A DNA stretch of 64,000 nucleotides from Amorphophallus konjac (lineage: Eukaryota > Streptophyta > Magnoliopsida > Alismatales > Araceae). The stretch covers positions 444,600,053 to 444,664,052 of the forward strand of contig CM040118.1 in assembly GCA_022559845.1 (NCBI GenBank), in the 5' to 3' direction. The position numbers were made by a program, and so were the translations under genes. The notes below the pieces were generated by a model, which ran no database searches, was not told where the DNA came from, and worked only from the letters and a program-made list of their open reading frames with translations. This document shows, in pieces, positions 1-11,524 of this stretch; position 1 is the stretch's first letter, and every line of letters begins with the position of its first letter.

Positions 1-61
1 AATCTGGCGGTCTAGGGACGACCGCTAAGGGGCAAGAAACAGTCTAAGTACGACCGCTAGG
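1..61. repeat. Interrupted-palindrome units (GCGGT-N9-ACCGC type)
   Basis: Position 7-25 reads GCGGT, nine bases, ACCGC, and a half unit (tacgaccgct) follows near 49-58. The cluster lies about 105 bp upstream of the PMD exon at 162. The related gene at 31696-35346 has its intron-1 cluster at the same place relative to the matching exon, so this is probably the tail of intron 1. Confidence 0.6.
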
Positions 62-950
62 GAAACAAAAGATTTTTTGAGTTTTGATTTTAAAATGTAA
101 TGCAATGCTTGATGCATGAATTATATGGATGATTGGCTCTAACTTATTTAAATGAATGCAGGGGAAGAGGAAGACCCGCATCTCGTGGCTCCAAGTCCGG
201 GCAGTCTATTTAGCACTACCGGATTACCAGAGGGAGAGATTAGCAGTAATGGGGTTCGGGGAACTTCTTAGCATAGAAGTGATGAGGATCGACACAGCAC
301 TGCTATACGCACTCCATGATAGATGGGACCCGATTAGCAGATCATTCTTATTTACATGGGGACATATGATCCCAACTTTAGAGGATGTCGCTCGGATCAC
401 GGGTTTGAGAGTATATGGAGCGCCAGTGACCGGATGGACATACGCGGACTACCGGGAGCAGGCACAGGAGCTTTCAGGGTTGGAGCTGATGAGGCCGGAT
501 TGACACTCTTCGATGCTGGCACGGGCGACTCTCCAAGAGAGTCTTGGATTGAGAGAGGGATCAGCGTTGGCGAGCTGCCAGAGGAGCACTTAGGGAGATT
601 GACTGATTGGGCATGAGAGAGAGTGTTGTGTCCCCTGTGGTTCTGGAGTTTTGATGATGACAAATATTATGTCTCATTATGTTTACATGTACATCCTTGA
701 TGATATAATCCTGATGTATTATGAGAATCTGTCAGAACATGTTTAAGAATGACTCACAGGTCATGAACTCAACCCAAGTCAAAGTCAAATCATTGACAGG
801 TAAGGTCAATGCACAGTCAGCAGGTCATGAAGTCAACCCAAGTCAAAGTCAAATCATTGATAGGTAAGGTCAATGCACAGTCAGATCAGCATAGTCAGAT
901 CAGGTAATGTTCTGCCTAATCTCACTTAGCGTCTTTGTGCATGGAGCATT

Positions 951-1990
951 CAAGTCTGTACAGCGCTGTGTTCACATGCTTCAAAGTCTGTACAACGTCC
1001 TTCGCATGCACACAAAGTCCATGCATCGTTTCTCTAAGTCTATACATTGCCGCTATGTGTGTGCATCATTTAGCAAGTCTATACATCCGTCAGCCTTGCC
1101 TCTTGCTCGCAAAGTCTATACATTCATGAGCTATGGATGTGCATCGTTTGCATATTGCACACTAAGTCTATACATCACTGCATGCATTTCTTCAAGTCTG
1201 TACATCATCTTTCTTGCATCGTCATTCCGTATGCATGCATCGTCTCTCCATGTGCATGCATCGTCTCTTAAAGTCTGTACAGCGTTTGCCTAGAATGCAT
1301 ACACTAAGTCTATACATCCATCAGTTGATAATTGAACAAGTCTATACATCGTGTGTTCACAACATATGCAAAGTCTGCACTTCGCCGTGTTCATCTCACC
1401 TACCATCTCACTCAGCGTCTCATGTTGTGTCTCACATAGCGCTGTAGTTTAGCAACTCTGTACATCGTTTAGTGCATTACATGCTTTCATCAAGAGTTTG
1501 TACACTCGGTGTCTGCATCTCTTGAATTCCAAGTCTGTACAGTTGTTGTCTGCATCACAAGCATTCAAGTCTATACACTCTTTGTGTCTGCATCACATGC
1601 ATTCAAAGTCTGTACACTCGTGAATGAAATGTCCGTGCATTCATTCTCGTTGTACATACTTTCTCTTTATGCACTGTCTTGCTTGCATGAATGAAGTCTG
1701 TGCAGGGTGTCTACATTACATCCCAAAAGTTTGAACACCCTTCGGTGTAGTCTGTACACACTTCAGGTGGCAAGTATGTACATCGTCATTATCGTATGCA
1801 CGCTAAGTCCATACACTATGCATTTGTGCATCGTTCAGAAAACAAGTCTGTACATCGGCCTGTGTCATGCACTCAAGTCCACACATGCACACACTTAGTT
1901 TGTGCATTGTGCTCTCATGTTTTAACACTAGGCATTGCAAAGTCTGAACATGGCTCTGTGCCTTATATACAAAGTCTGTACATGCTTTGT
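951..1990 (+). repeat. Array of about 25 degenerate AAGTCTRTACATC motifs in LTR U3
   Basis: The core AAGTCTGTACA or AAGTCTATACATC recurs at roughly 951, 982, 1037, 1075, 1111, 1164, 1195, 1270, 1306, 1339, 1371, 1531, 1567, 1606, 1771, 1844, 1940 and 1971, with weaker copies between. Intervals are mostly 31-39 bp, and many of the rest are about twice that. Only the core is conserved; the linkers differ. All copies are in the same orientation and upstream of the TATA box at 2181. Short open frames across it are products of the repeat, not genes. Confidence 0.85.
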
Positions 1991-2180
1991 TCAAAACACA
2001 ACTTACTCAGTGCATTCTCGTCTGACCTGACAGAATATCTGCTCGAGGAAATTGAGAAGGGCACGTGATCCAAGAAGCTAGGATCGTGACACGTGTCATC
2101 CTGCAAGCTGAAATGCTACCACACAGCCAAGGTGTTAGGGCGGGAACTGAGGAGGACACACGCCCACCTTCCTGCTGCTG

Positions 2181-2190
2181 CTATATAATG
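2181..2190 (+). promoter_or_regulatory. Probable TATA box of solo LTR
   Basis: The sequence ctatataatg lies about 1.56 kb into the LTR, followed by a purine-rich GAAGAAG tract (2265-2450) that would be in the transcribed leader. It is the best TATA-type match on the plus strand of this LTR and separates the U3 motif array from the R-U5 hairpin repeats. No experimental start site is implied. Confidence 0.5.
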
Positions 2191-2604
2191 AAGCCTCTTC
2201 CTCTGAAGATGATCTGATCGAAGTAGAAGGGGCAGAAGCAGAGAGTGAATTAGAGCCTGCACGATCCAGAAGAAGAAAAAAGACAGAAGAAGAGAAAAGA
2301 AAGAAGAAGAAGAAGAGCAGAGAGAAGAGTAGACAGTGAGAAGAAAAGAAAGGAGGGGCAGAGAGGCAGAGTGTGAAAGCAGAAGAAGAAAAGAGAAAGA
2401 GAGAGAGAGTTCGTGGAGAAGAAGAAAGAAGACTTTATTGAAGATCTATCTACTGGACCGTGGATCAAATCCAGGCCAGTTAGCTCCATGGGAGCCACAT
2501 CTATGTTATTATCCTTTACAGCTTTCAATCGCTGTATTTTTATCATTTCTTGTTTTTATTTTTATTTTGATCACTATGTTTTCCGATTCTCTTGTTTGAG
2601 ATCG

Positions 2605-2877
2605 GGGTTCCTCCTGTGGTCTCAGGAGAAGGGAGATCTGCTCTCCGGTTGCAAGTGACGGCGTGTCACTTGTGGGTTCCCTCTGGTCTCAGAGGAAGGG
2701 AGTCTCTGACTCCGGGTTTGTAGGTAGTGGTTGCTACCTGTGGGTTCCCTCCTGGTCTGGAGGAAGAGAGACGTTAGTCTCTGGTTGCTAGTGATGGGTA
2801 GTCACTAGTGGTTTCCCTCCGATCTAGAGGAAGAGAGGAGTGTGTTCCTCTGGTCAAGCTGTTAGGCAGCACCTGTT
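2605..2877 (+). repeat. Four 68-bp tandem units, each with three hairpins whose stems covary
   Basis: Four units of about 68 bp start with GGGTTCC or GGTTTCC. Each folds into three hairpins. The first stems are CTCCTG/CAGGAG, CCTCTG/CAGAGG, CCTCC/GGAGG and CCTC/GAGG. The second are GGAGA/TCTCC, GGAGTC/GACTCC, AGAGAC/GTCTCT and AGAGGA/TCCTCT. The third are CAAGTGAC/GTCACTTG, AGGTAG/CTACCT, CTAGTGA/TCACTAG and GCTG/CAGC. Stem sequence changes from unit to unit while pairing is kept. The array lies downstream of the TATA box, so it would be in the RNA leader. Confidence 0.88.
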
Positions 2878-4841
2878 TGCAGACTGAGTATGCGGTTCTA
2901 ACTTTTGCTAGTTGAAGCCTCACTCCGGTTTGGAGTGAGGGGTGGACGCAGGTCTGTGGACCGAACCACCTAAAAAATCATCTGTGCAGTGGGTTGATTA
3001 CTTTCCTTTGCTTCTGCTAGATGAATGTTTAGGCGCGCTATACATATTTGCTCAATTGATTAAGCCATCTGAGTTTTTAATTCCGTAATATTTTTTGAGC
3101 GAAATTTTTTAAGGGTGGGATTCATTCACCCCCCTCTGAATCCACTGCATCGAACCTATCAGAGAGTGTCCGCGGGACCGGGGCCAGAGGGAGACATCAC
3201 CCTCCGCCGCTTCCTGATACTGCTATTCAGGAAGCTCCTTTTTGTGATCAGGGTAGACAGAGTGAGCGTCAGGCTCCTCCCACTACAGTAGGATCTGGAC
3301 GGGGCTGGCGGATATGCATGGGGAGCTGCGGTGGTGGCATTTTTATTTAACTCCCACAGTACGACCAACCGGCAGACCATGCTAGGCGGGTTTACACCTC
3401 TACTCCAGGTAAATGCTGAATTCTAAATGCAATTGATTATGAATATGCTTATGCTCATGATTATGATATGTTGACATCTAACTCATGCAGGTTTGGAGCT
3501 ACCTGTACCTCCCGGGCCTAGGGTGGGGCAAGGAGGTACATCCGGATCGGGTACCCATCGCGAGGCGGTGGATGGTGGTTCGGGACACAGGATCGCTGCG
3601 GCACCTAGCGCGGGCAATCCAGGATGACATGGACACCTTCCCATATGCATCGGTAAGTTTCTAAACTTAAACCTTTCTAAATGCAATCAAATGCTCTTAA
3701 ATGATCCTTATATGCTTATATATACTGATGTTGACTGTTGACTTTTCAGGTGCACTGGACACCGTACCAGGACGAGGGCCATGACGGGCAACCTTGGGTG
3801 GAGGCGGCCCAGGTGTATGGAGGCCGAGAGATCTGGCTGCACTACCTCAACATCGTTGAGCCTCTGCAATTCCGATTGGTCATGAGGACGTGCGGGGTTC
3901 ACCAGCCCGAGGTAGAGTTCTCGGCTAGAGATGACAAGTGGATCGGGTGATCCTCTAGGGGCATGAGCAGCGATATCGATTGGGTGACGAGAGGAATGGA
4001 CCAGGTCAGAGATTGTACCCGCCGAGGCAGAGAGGTCCGAGCCTAGGCGACGAGCGATGAGGCATACCTGAGGGCCTACGCCCGAAGGTACGGCGATCAG
4101 GTGTTCCACGGTGCTCGACGACCGGTAAGACTCTCTAAACCATGCTTCTTTAATTAATTCTAAATGTATTGACTCATGGACTTTCTATATGCAGCTAGAC
4201 CCGCAAGGGCGCATAGCCGAGCTCCAGGGTCTCCTCCACTCCACCATCCAGCAAAGGGATGAGTTCTAGCGCGCGCTGGAGCTACTGGTGAGTTCTAAAC
4301 CTTAGACTTAATTATGTGAATGATTATGAATGCAACTGACTATGACATCTAAAATGTAGAGAGCTGAGGGAGCGCAGCGGGTAGGACCAGATGCACCATC
4401 ATCGTCGTCGCAGCCAGTGGTAGACCAGGTCGAGAGGGACGCCGACTTTGCTCGGGCGGTTGCTCGGGCTGAGGAGGCCGAGGCCATGCTCACAGAGAGG
4501 GTAAGCAAAAACTAGCCGACTCCTTTCTATTAAATTCTTATGTAATGCAAATGCCTAACCATGAATGAATGCTAATGCAGGCCAAGGAGTCGACCACGGC
4601 GCTGGCCGAGGCTGAGCGAGCCCGAGTGGAGGTAGATCGTCTCCCAGGAGAGGCGGCCGAGGTGGCCTATCTCCGTGCAGAGGTAGCTGAGATAGCCCGT
4701 CTCCATGCAGAGGCGGCTGAGGCAGCCCATCTTTGTGCAGAGGTGGAGCGACTTAGAGTTGGATCAACAGACTTTGAGTGGTACCGGATCGAGGTGAGAG
4801 AGCTGAGAGTTGAGGTCCGAGCGTTGGAGAGGGCACTTTGA

Positions 4842-5498
4842 CTAGTGAGTGGACGGTCGTCCCACAGTGCGTCACAGAGCGTCGTGCGTAGTGGACACCG
4901 TGACTACCTTACGGTTTCCTCCGGCCAGCGGAGGAATGAGGAGGATGAGCGGAGACGATGACACCGTGAGGAGGGGAGCACCTACATGGCCCCACCGGCG
5001 AAAAGACCTGAGGGTATCGACGACAACGGGGGTCCAGGAGAGGGACCGACTGGACGTGACTTGTACTCTTTTCTTTTGTTTTTTTTTTATTTATGCACAC
5101 ATGTACATGACTTTATGTTAGTGATATATATGATCTTATTTGTCTTTTTAAATGCAAATGTGAATGCTGACTCGCTATCAAGGATTCCTAGGACTGACAT
5201 AGAAATTGAGAGACAGAGAGAGAAAGTTTTGGACAAAACAGGGAAAACAGGTGAAAAATGATCATCTGGACGACCGCTAAGACAAAGAAACGGTTAAGAC
5301 ACGACCGCTTGGAAATTGAGGAATAAGGCGGTGGAAGGAGGTGGAAAACAGTCGCCTTACGACCGCTTACAGGCGGTTAGCGGTCGTGCGATAGACCACT
5401 AAGGAGAAAGCTCAGTGAAGTCCAAACGGGACTCTCCGTGAGAGTCCTAATCTGGGGCAAAAGACATATAATCTGGTCTAAGACCCATCCTAACTTAA
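4842..5498. other. Intergenic spacer of background element with palindromic units
   Basis: No coding region is recognised. 5266-5400 holds several ACGACCGC/GCGGTCGT-type palindromes, the largest being ACGACCGCT, 11 bases, AGCGGTCGT. The cluster starts about 425 bp past the PMD stop, close to the 466 bp seen after the homologous gene at 35346. The spacer ends at the CTTAA target duplication (5494-5498). Confidence 0.6.
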
Positions 5499-8400
5499 TG
5501 TCACGCCCCAACGCGGAATATCGGGACGTACAGTTAGAAACTAGCTAGAGATAATATTAATATGCTAAACTAAGCAATCATACAGGTGCTATGGAAAGAA
5601 GTACTTCTATTGATCAAGAAAGACTCCAAGTTTTATTACAATAACCATCAATGCTTAAACACGATCAACCATAACTTCCAAACTGATTCTAATACAATAA
5701 CTGACTCCCAAAAGGTAAATAAAGTGCGAACACAACACTAAGGAGTAAGTAATGTAAACAACTATGCCAACTCGGCATCTACTAACAGGTACACTCAAGG
5801 GTATCACTCCTGTCCCTCCCCTTCAATATGTGCATCGTCACCTGAATAGCCTGGAAAGGGGGAAAACAACTATATGAGCTAACGCTCAGTAGATAGTAAC
5901 AGGCAAGTTTACATGATTAACCGATTAGTTACATTTTCATATGTAGTGACAAGAAAAGAAATAACTGACTAGACGATAAGACAGCGTAATATAAGATCTT
6001 GCAATGTCAAGAAATATATTATGACAAGAATTAACAAGAATATCAAGTACAAGAATGTTCAATAGGAAATTGAAATATAGATTTGGCCAACAAGCAAGTA
6101 TTTTAAACATCAAGTCGAGCATGATAAAGTAACAAGAGATTTTCTGTCGTAGACGTCACGCTGATCATGCACTCGGTGCAATACCTCACCATGTCATTAC
6201 AAACTCCCATGGGCACAAGTACTTTTCGGGTGCTCTCCCCAGGACCAGACCGGGCCCTTATGATGCGTTGGTATTAATTTGTTGGATCCAAGATCCCAAG
6301 TTTTGTCTAGACATTTAATCAAGTTTAATGGCCAATTAAAAAGAGGACTTTCTGTCAAAAGTACAAGATTTAAGGACTAACATGTCCTAGGATTCATTAA
6401 CTTAAAAACTCAGTATACGGTCACTTCTGGGCCGTTTGACAGGACATACGGCAACTACTGGCCGCATTACAAGAGCTGGACCAAACTCAGTCCACGAGGT
6501 CAAGAATGAACGGTTGACAGTGTGACGTTCAGGTAAGTAAGCAATACGTGACCTTAAGACACAATTACGATACTTATACGGACTACACTAGACCGTTCAT
6601 GGAGACAAGCAGTCAACTATGGGCTGCTCATGTGCTGATTAGCCCAAGTTGATCCGTGACTTATAACTCAGCGATTTGGTCACGAATTTCCAGGTTGTAG
6701 CCGGGTCATACGGGTCTCGAAATGGCGGATTCTAACTCGCCGGATAGAGTGTCCGGGTAGAATCGTACTAAGGGACAACAATTTAGGCTTAATGGCCGTA
6801 GTGCCATATAGATTGTTAGTGTGCTATTAGTCTATTCTACCTGGGTATAAGGGCTTTTAATTGATTTCCTAACAGCCATTTCAAAATACCGTGATTCGTG
6901 AATTATTATAATCTCAATTTCAAGAGATAAGTTAATTACAAGATGGTAACTCAAGATACTAGAACAAGCCAATAATGACAATAGACAGTAATACAAGACA
7001 ACAATTTACTTTAAAAATTATAATTTTATTATATGGGTTTCTAATTAACCATTTGTGTGCGTTGAAGTGGAGATAGTAATCGGAATGGTTTATACACTTG
7101 GACCATTTCTTCAATTTTGGATTGAGGAACACCGGCTTAAATTGAGATCATAGGATTACGTGTAAGGGTCATTGGTTCCTCAAAATATGGTTTTTAATTG
7201 GACTAGGCTTGAATGGGTTGATCCCCTCACGGTCCGGATCGATCCTCGGGCCAAAAACCAGTCTACCGGGTCTGTCAGTCTATGGGTCGACCCATTGGGT
7301 TGACCCCTGGAAAACCAGGGCTCTGCTTGTGTATGGGTAGACCCCTAGGGTAGACCCCTGCACAGACAGACTATTGTCTGCTGTTTGGGTCGACCCAATG
7401 GGTCGACCCCCGCACGCCTGCTGTTTGGGTCGACCCCATGGGTTGACCCTCGCGCAGCTGCTGTTTGGGTGGGTCGACCCTCGCGCAGTTGCTATTTGGG
7501 TCAACCCAATGGGTCGACCCTCGCGCAGACAGACTCTTGTCTGTGTATGGGTCGACCCAATGGGTTAACCCCTACGTTCGCAGATGCGAACGTGACTTCC
7601 GGAACCCCTGAATCTCACCCAATTGGGGTCTAATTGGACTGAGATCTTAACCCCATGCCCCTAGGTTCTTGATAGATATATTAGGGTCATATTACAAGGG
7701 TTTGGAACACTAAATTCTCCGGAAAACCAATCGAAATCACAACCTTTCTAGGAAGAACACTTAAAAACCTAGTCTTAGCATGCTTCTAATCAAACACGAA
7801 ATGCTCTAAGCATGGTCTATAAAAATTGGGGCTTTCTACGCCAAATGATAGATAACATGCTGATAATTACAACCATATACATTAATTAGAGTTGGGTCTG
7901 TTATCATCTACCTGAATCGAAGAGAGATTTAGAAGTTAGAATGAAGAATGCCCGATTGACAGCCCTTCACTATTTCTGCGAGATCTCCCTCCACACCTAA
8001 TAGAATTTGGGGATTTTACTACCAATGGAAAGATCTCTCCGAGAGGATCAAAATGGTATACTCATGTGCAGATTTTGGTCGAGGGTACCTAACTTAATCG
8101 AAGGAACAAAGAAGAAGGAAGGAGGACGACGGGATGCCGACACACCTCCACTAATCTCCCGAGATCTCCCTGGATCGATCTCCACTGCGGCTTCCGCTGC
8201 TACCAAAGGATTCTAGGGTTGAAGAGCTTTATTTTTATAGCTCATACACATTCTGGAGCCTTTGGTGTTAGGAGAATTCGTCGATGCAAGGTGAGTGTTT
8301 GAAACGGCGCCGAAATGTTTGGCCTAACCCATGAGCGACCAAATGCTTCCCATACAATAAAAATTTCGTGGCATTATGAGAGGGGAAATGATCCTCTCTT

Positions 8401-8783
8401 TAATACCTTTCATTTGCCCTTGGAATCACCTAATTTGGTTGAGAAATGAGCTTGAATTTGATGTTTTAAGGTGGTGGTTACTATTGAGCACGAATTTGGT
8501 TAGGTTAGTGTGAAAATTTGACTAATCCCACTAATTCAGCCTAGTTAATGATTTTATTAGGGTTGGTCACAGAAGAACAAATTGTTAAACGCAATTGATT
8601 CTATAAGAATATGATTTTTATGGATTTTTATAAAATAGTCAAAATGTGACTTATTCTATTTATTAAATAATTAATCTAATTAATTTTGAATTAATTCCCA
8701 TTAATTTAAATAAATTCAAATAATTTCTAATTAAATTTAAATAAATTTCTAATTAAATTTCTAAAAGAATTTGGGGTATTACA
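5499..8783 (-). repeat. 3' LTR of Tekay-like element
   Basis: 3285 bp; on the minus strand it starts TGTAATACCCC and ends GGGGCGTGACA. A TATA-type box (CTATAAAAAT) lies at 8240-8231. Further on are a CAG/GTAGAT splice-donor match at 7911 and an ATTCAG acceptor match at 5842, which suggest a leader intron inside the LTR. The unit 6424-6442 (ACGGT-N9-GCCGT) and neighbours belong to the palindrome family described in the findings. No gene is present; open frames here are incidental. Confidence 0.92.
7283..7575. repeat. Palindromic GGGTCGACCC minisatellite in 3' LTR, about 7 units
   Basis: Units of about 40 bp are built from paired GGGTCGACCC decamers separated by AATG/CATG-like linkers, so each unit is self-complementary. 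Interspersed hairpins include CAGACAGACTCTTGTCTGTG and CGTTCGCAGATGCGAACG. The array lies downstream of the LTR TATA box, so it is transcribed. The order and number of intact decamers differ from the array in the other LTR. Confidence 0.87.
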
Positions 8784-8800
8784 CCCTCCCCCACTAAAAG
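8784..8800 (-). other. Polypurine tract of Tekay-like element
   Basis: The minus strand reads CTTTTAGTGGGGGAGGG immediately before the 3' LTR, the expected plus-strand primer. Confidence 0.85.
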
Positions 8801-8858
8801 AATTTGGTCCTCCAAATTCACTACACTTTAATACAGAGATAGGGAAAGACTAGCGCAC

Positions 8859-11524
8859 CTAGAATAAGTCAGGATACCGCTTCCGTATAGTATCTTCATA
8901 CTCCCAAGTAGCTTCCTCAGCTCCACGCCGACTCCACTGAATTTTGACCATAGGTATGGAACGATTCCGGAGTTGCTGTTGCTTCTGATCCAGAATCTTG
9001 ATAGGTCTTTCTTCATAGGTCAAATCTTCCTTCAATTCGAAATCCACATGCTGAATGATATGAGTGGTGTCGTACACATATTTTCGTAACATAGACACGT
9101 GGAAAACATTGTGTACGCCTGACAATTGAGGCGGTAATGCCAATCTGTAAGTAACCTCTCCCACTCTATCCAGAATCTCGAACGGACCAATATATCTCGG
9201 ACTCAGCTTGCCATGAATGCCAAATCTTCGAATCCCTCTTGTAGGAGAGACTTTCAGAAATACATGCTCGCCAACTTGAAATTCCAATGCCCTTCTTCTA
9301 TTGTCGGCATAACTCTTCTGTCTTGATTGAGCCACTTGTAACCGGTCTCGGATAATACAGATGTTCTGTGATGATTCTGAAATAAGATCCGGTCCAAGCC
9401 ATTGCTTTTCACCTACCTCGTCCCAACACAATGGGGAACGACAACTTCTTCCATACAATGCTTCAAAAGGAGCCATTTGAATGCTGGATTGATAACTATT
9501 GTTGTAGGAGAATTCAATCAATGCCAAGTGATCACTCCAACTGCCTCCGAAATCAATCATGCATGCTCTAACCATATCTTCCACTATCTGGTTGGTTCTT
9601 TCAGTCTGTCCATCTGTCTGTGGATGAAAGGTAGTACTGAAATTCAGACGAGTACCAAGAGACTCTTGCAGTCCCTTCCAGAAATGTGAAGTAAATCTGG
9701 GATCTCTATCAGACACAATGTTGACTGGTATACCATGGAGCCTTACCACTTCCTTCAAATACAAAGCAGCCAATACATCAACTATCCATTTGGACTTAAT
9801 GGGTAAAAAATGAGCTGACTTTGTCAATCGATTGACAATCACCCATATTGCATCAAGTCCACCACGAATCTTAGGTAGACCCATAATGAAGTCCATGCCA
9901 ATGCTTTCCCACTTCCATTGGGGTATGTCGAGTGGTTTCAACTTTCTTGCCAGTCTGAAATGTTCAGCCTTGACTTGCTGATAAACCAAGCATCTACTCA
10001 CGAAATCTGTAATTTCCCTTTTCATATTCGGCTACCAAAAGGATCTCTTCAAATCCTTGAACATTTTAGTGCCTCTAGGATGAATGGTGTATTTGGATCT
10101 ATGTGCTTCCTCAAGAATCTTATTCTTTAACTCAGCTTCATCAGGTACACAAGTTCTACCCTGGAATAACAATCTTCCATCGTCAGCCATCGTGAAGTCA
10201 GGTCTGCTGCTCAAGCTTCCCTTGATCTCTATTAGCTCGGGGTCATTATCTTGCAAAAATTTGATTTCCATCAACAATTCGGGCTTAAGTTGAATCTGTG
10301 CAATCATTACCCGATCATTGTCAATATTCAGATCTAGACTAGCTAATTGTTCCAGTAGCTTCCACTCTTGTAACATGAGACTTGACAATCTAGCTACAGG
10401 CTTCCAGCTTAATGCATCTGCCACAACATTACCTTTTCCAGGATGATACTCAATCGAGAAGTCGAAGTCCTTCAAGTACTCCAACCATCTTCTCTACCTC
10501 ATATTGAGTTCCTTCTGAGAAAATAAATATTTCATACTCTTATGATCTGAAAACACTGTGAATGTTTCTCCATACAAGTAATGCCTCCATATCTTCAAAG
10601 CAAACACGTCTGCTGCAAGTTCCAAATCATGAACAGGATAATTCTCTTCATGCTTCCTCAACTGCCTAGAAGAATAGGCAATCACTATCCCATGCTGCAT
10701 GAGTACACAACCTAAACCAATACCTGAAGCATCAGTGTATACGACAAAACCTCCTTCACCAGAAGGTAAATCCAATACAGGTGCAGTAGTTAAACATTCC
10801 TTCAAAGTCTGAAAGCTTCGCTGGCAATCTTCTAACCAATCAAATTTGTTCTCCTTGCGGGTTAATCTTGTCATAGGTACCGCAATCTTAGAGAAATCTT
10901 GGATAAATCTCCGGTAGTAGCCTGCCAGGCCTAGGAAACTTCTAACTTTAGTCACACTGGTAGGCTGATCCCAATTCTTCACTGCCTCTACCTTAGAAGG
11001 ATCAACAGAAATTCCTTCATTTATGATGATATGTCCGAGAAAGGACACCTCTTGCAACCAGAACTCACACTTACTGAACTTGGCATATAACTGATGATCT
11101 CTCAATAGTTGTAATGCCATCCTCAGATGTTCAGCATGCTCCTCTTCATTCTTGGAATAGATCAGGATGTCATCAATGAATACCATGACCCATTGATCAA
11201 GATAGGGCCAAAATACATTGTTCATCAACTGCATGAAAACTGCTGGTGCATTCGTTAGACCAAAAGGCATAATGACAAATTCAAAATGACCATACCTGCT
11301 GTGGAAAGCTATTTTATAGATATCCTCTTCCTTGATCCGCAACTGATGATATCCAGATCGAAGATCGATCTTAGAAAAATACTGATCTCTCGCTATCTAG
11401 TCAATTAATTCATCAATCCTCGGCAATAGATATTTGTTCTTGACAGTCTGCTGGTTCAATTGCCGATAATCGATGCACAACCTCATCGAACCATCTTTCT
11501 TCCGGACGAATAATACAGGGGCTC
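8859..11524 (-). pseudogene. Tekay-like pol, distal part: RT core, RNase H, integrase, chromodomain
   Basis: Continues the frame cut at 19299. From 11524 downward it reads [22 protein letters not shown], then the RT active site [10 protein letters not shown], RNase H (VYTDASG, then SDHKSMKYL), an integrase zinc region, an integrase core (MDFIMG, SDRDPRF, DGQTERTNQ) and a chromodomain-like tail ending YPDLF at 8859. Three in-frame nonsense codons break it, near 11394 and 10491 (both CAG to TAG by comparison with relatives) and 10029 (TGG to TAG). The integrase zinc finger has CLVY where its relative at 59497 has CLTC, so one metal ligand is lost. It is not expressible as one protein. Confidence 0.92.

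Larger units (their letters stand above)
624..3161 (+). mobile_element. Solo LTR, 2538 bp, TSD GAGAG
   Basis: It begins TGTTGTGTCC and ends CCTATCA, flanked by GAGAG at 619-623 and 3162-3166. Removing it and one GAGAG restores the PMD reading region. The C-rich stretch ttcacccccctctgaa just before the end is typical of the 3' end of long plant LTRs that are followed by a Met primer site. There is no internal region, so this is a solo LTR left by LTR-LTR recombination. A TATA box at 2181 and the terminal C-rich motif place it on the plus strand. Clade is not determinable without the internal region; Copia is my guess from the 3' terminus. Confidence 0.88.
162..4841 (+). pseudogene. Decayed plant mobile domain (PMD) gene, type 2, with coiled-coil C-terminus
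   Basis: Homologous, exon for exon, to the gene at 31696-35346. Visible exons with GT/AG borders are 162-623 plus 3167-3408 (split by a solo LTR), 3491-3652, 3750-4124, 4195-4287, 4360-4500 and 4581-4841. The first carries the PMD signature: RWDP, then FLFTWGHM, then LEDVARITGLRV (about residues 55-90). The last encodes a heptad-like, Ala/Glu/Arg-rich coiled coil with three or four copies of a unit resembling AEVAEIARLHAE. It is broken by a frameshift and stop near 501-503, stops at 3948 and within 4195-4287, and the LTR insertion. Exon 1 lies outside the window. PMD proteins such as Arabidopsis MAIN and MAIL1 are nuclear factors linked to silencing; function here is not known. Confidence 0.8.

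Noticed and set aside
907..1293. Open frames across the AAGTCTRTACATC array
   Set aside because: They are translations of a non-coding repeat inside an LTR U3, with no start context, domain or conservation.
7374..7633. Open frames rich in GRPNGSTP-like repeats
   Set aside because: They are read-through of the GGGTCGACCC array in the LTR; the palindrome gives open frames on both strands.
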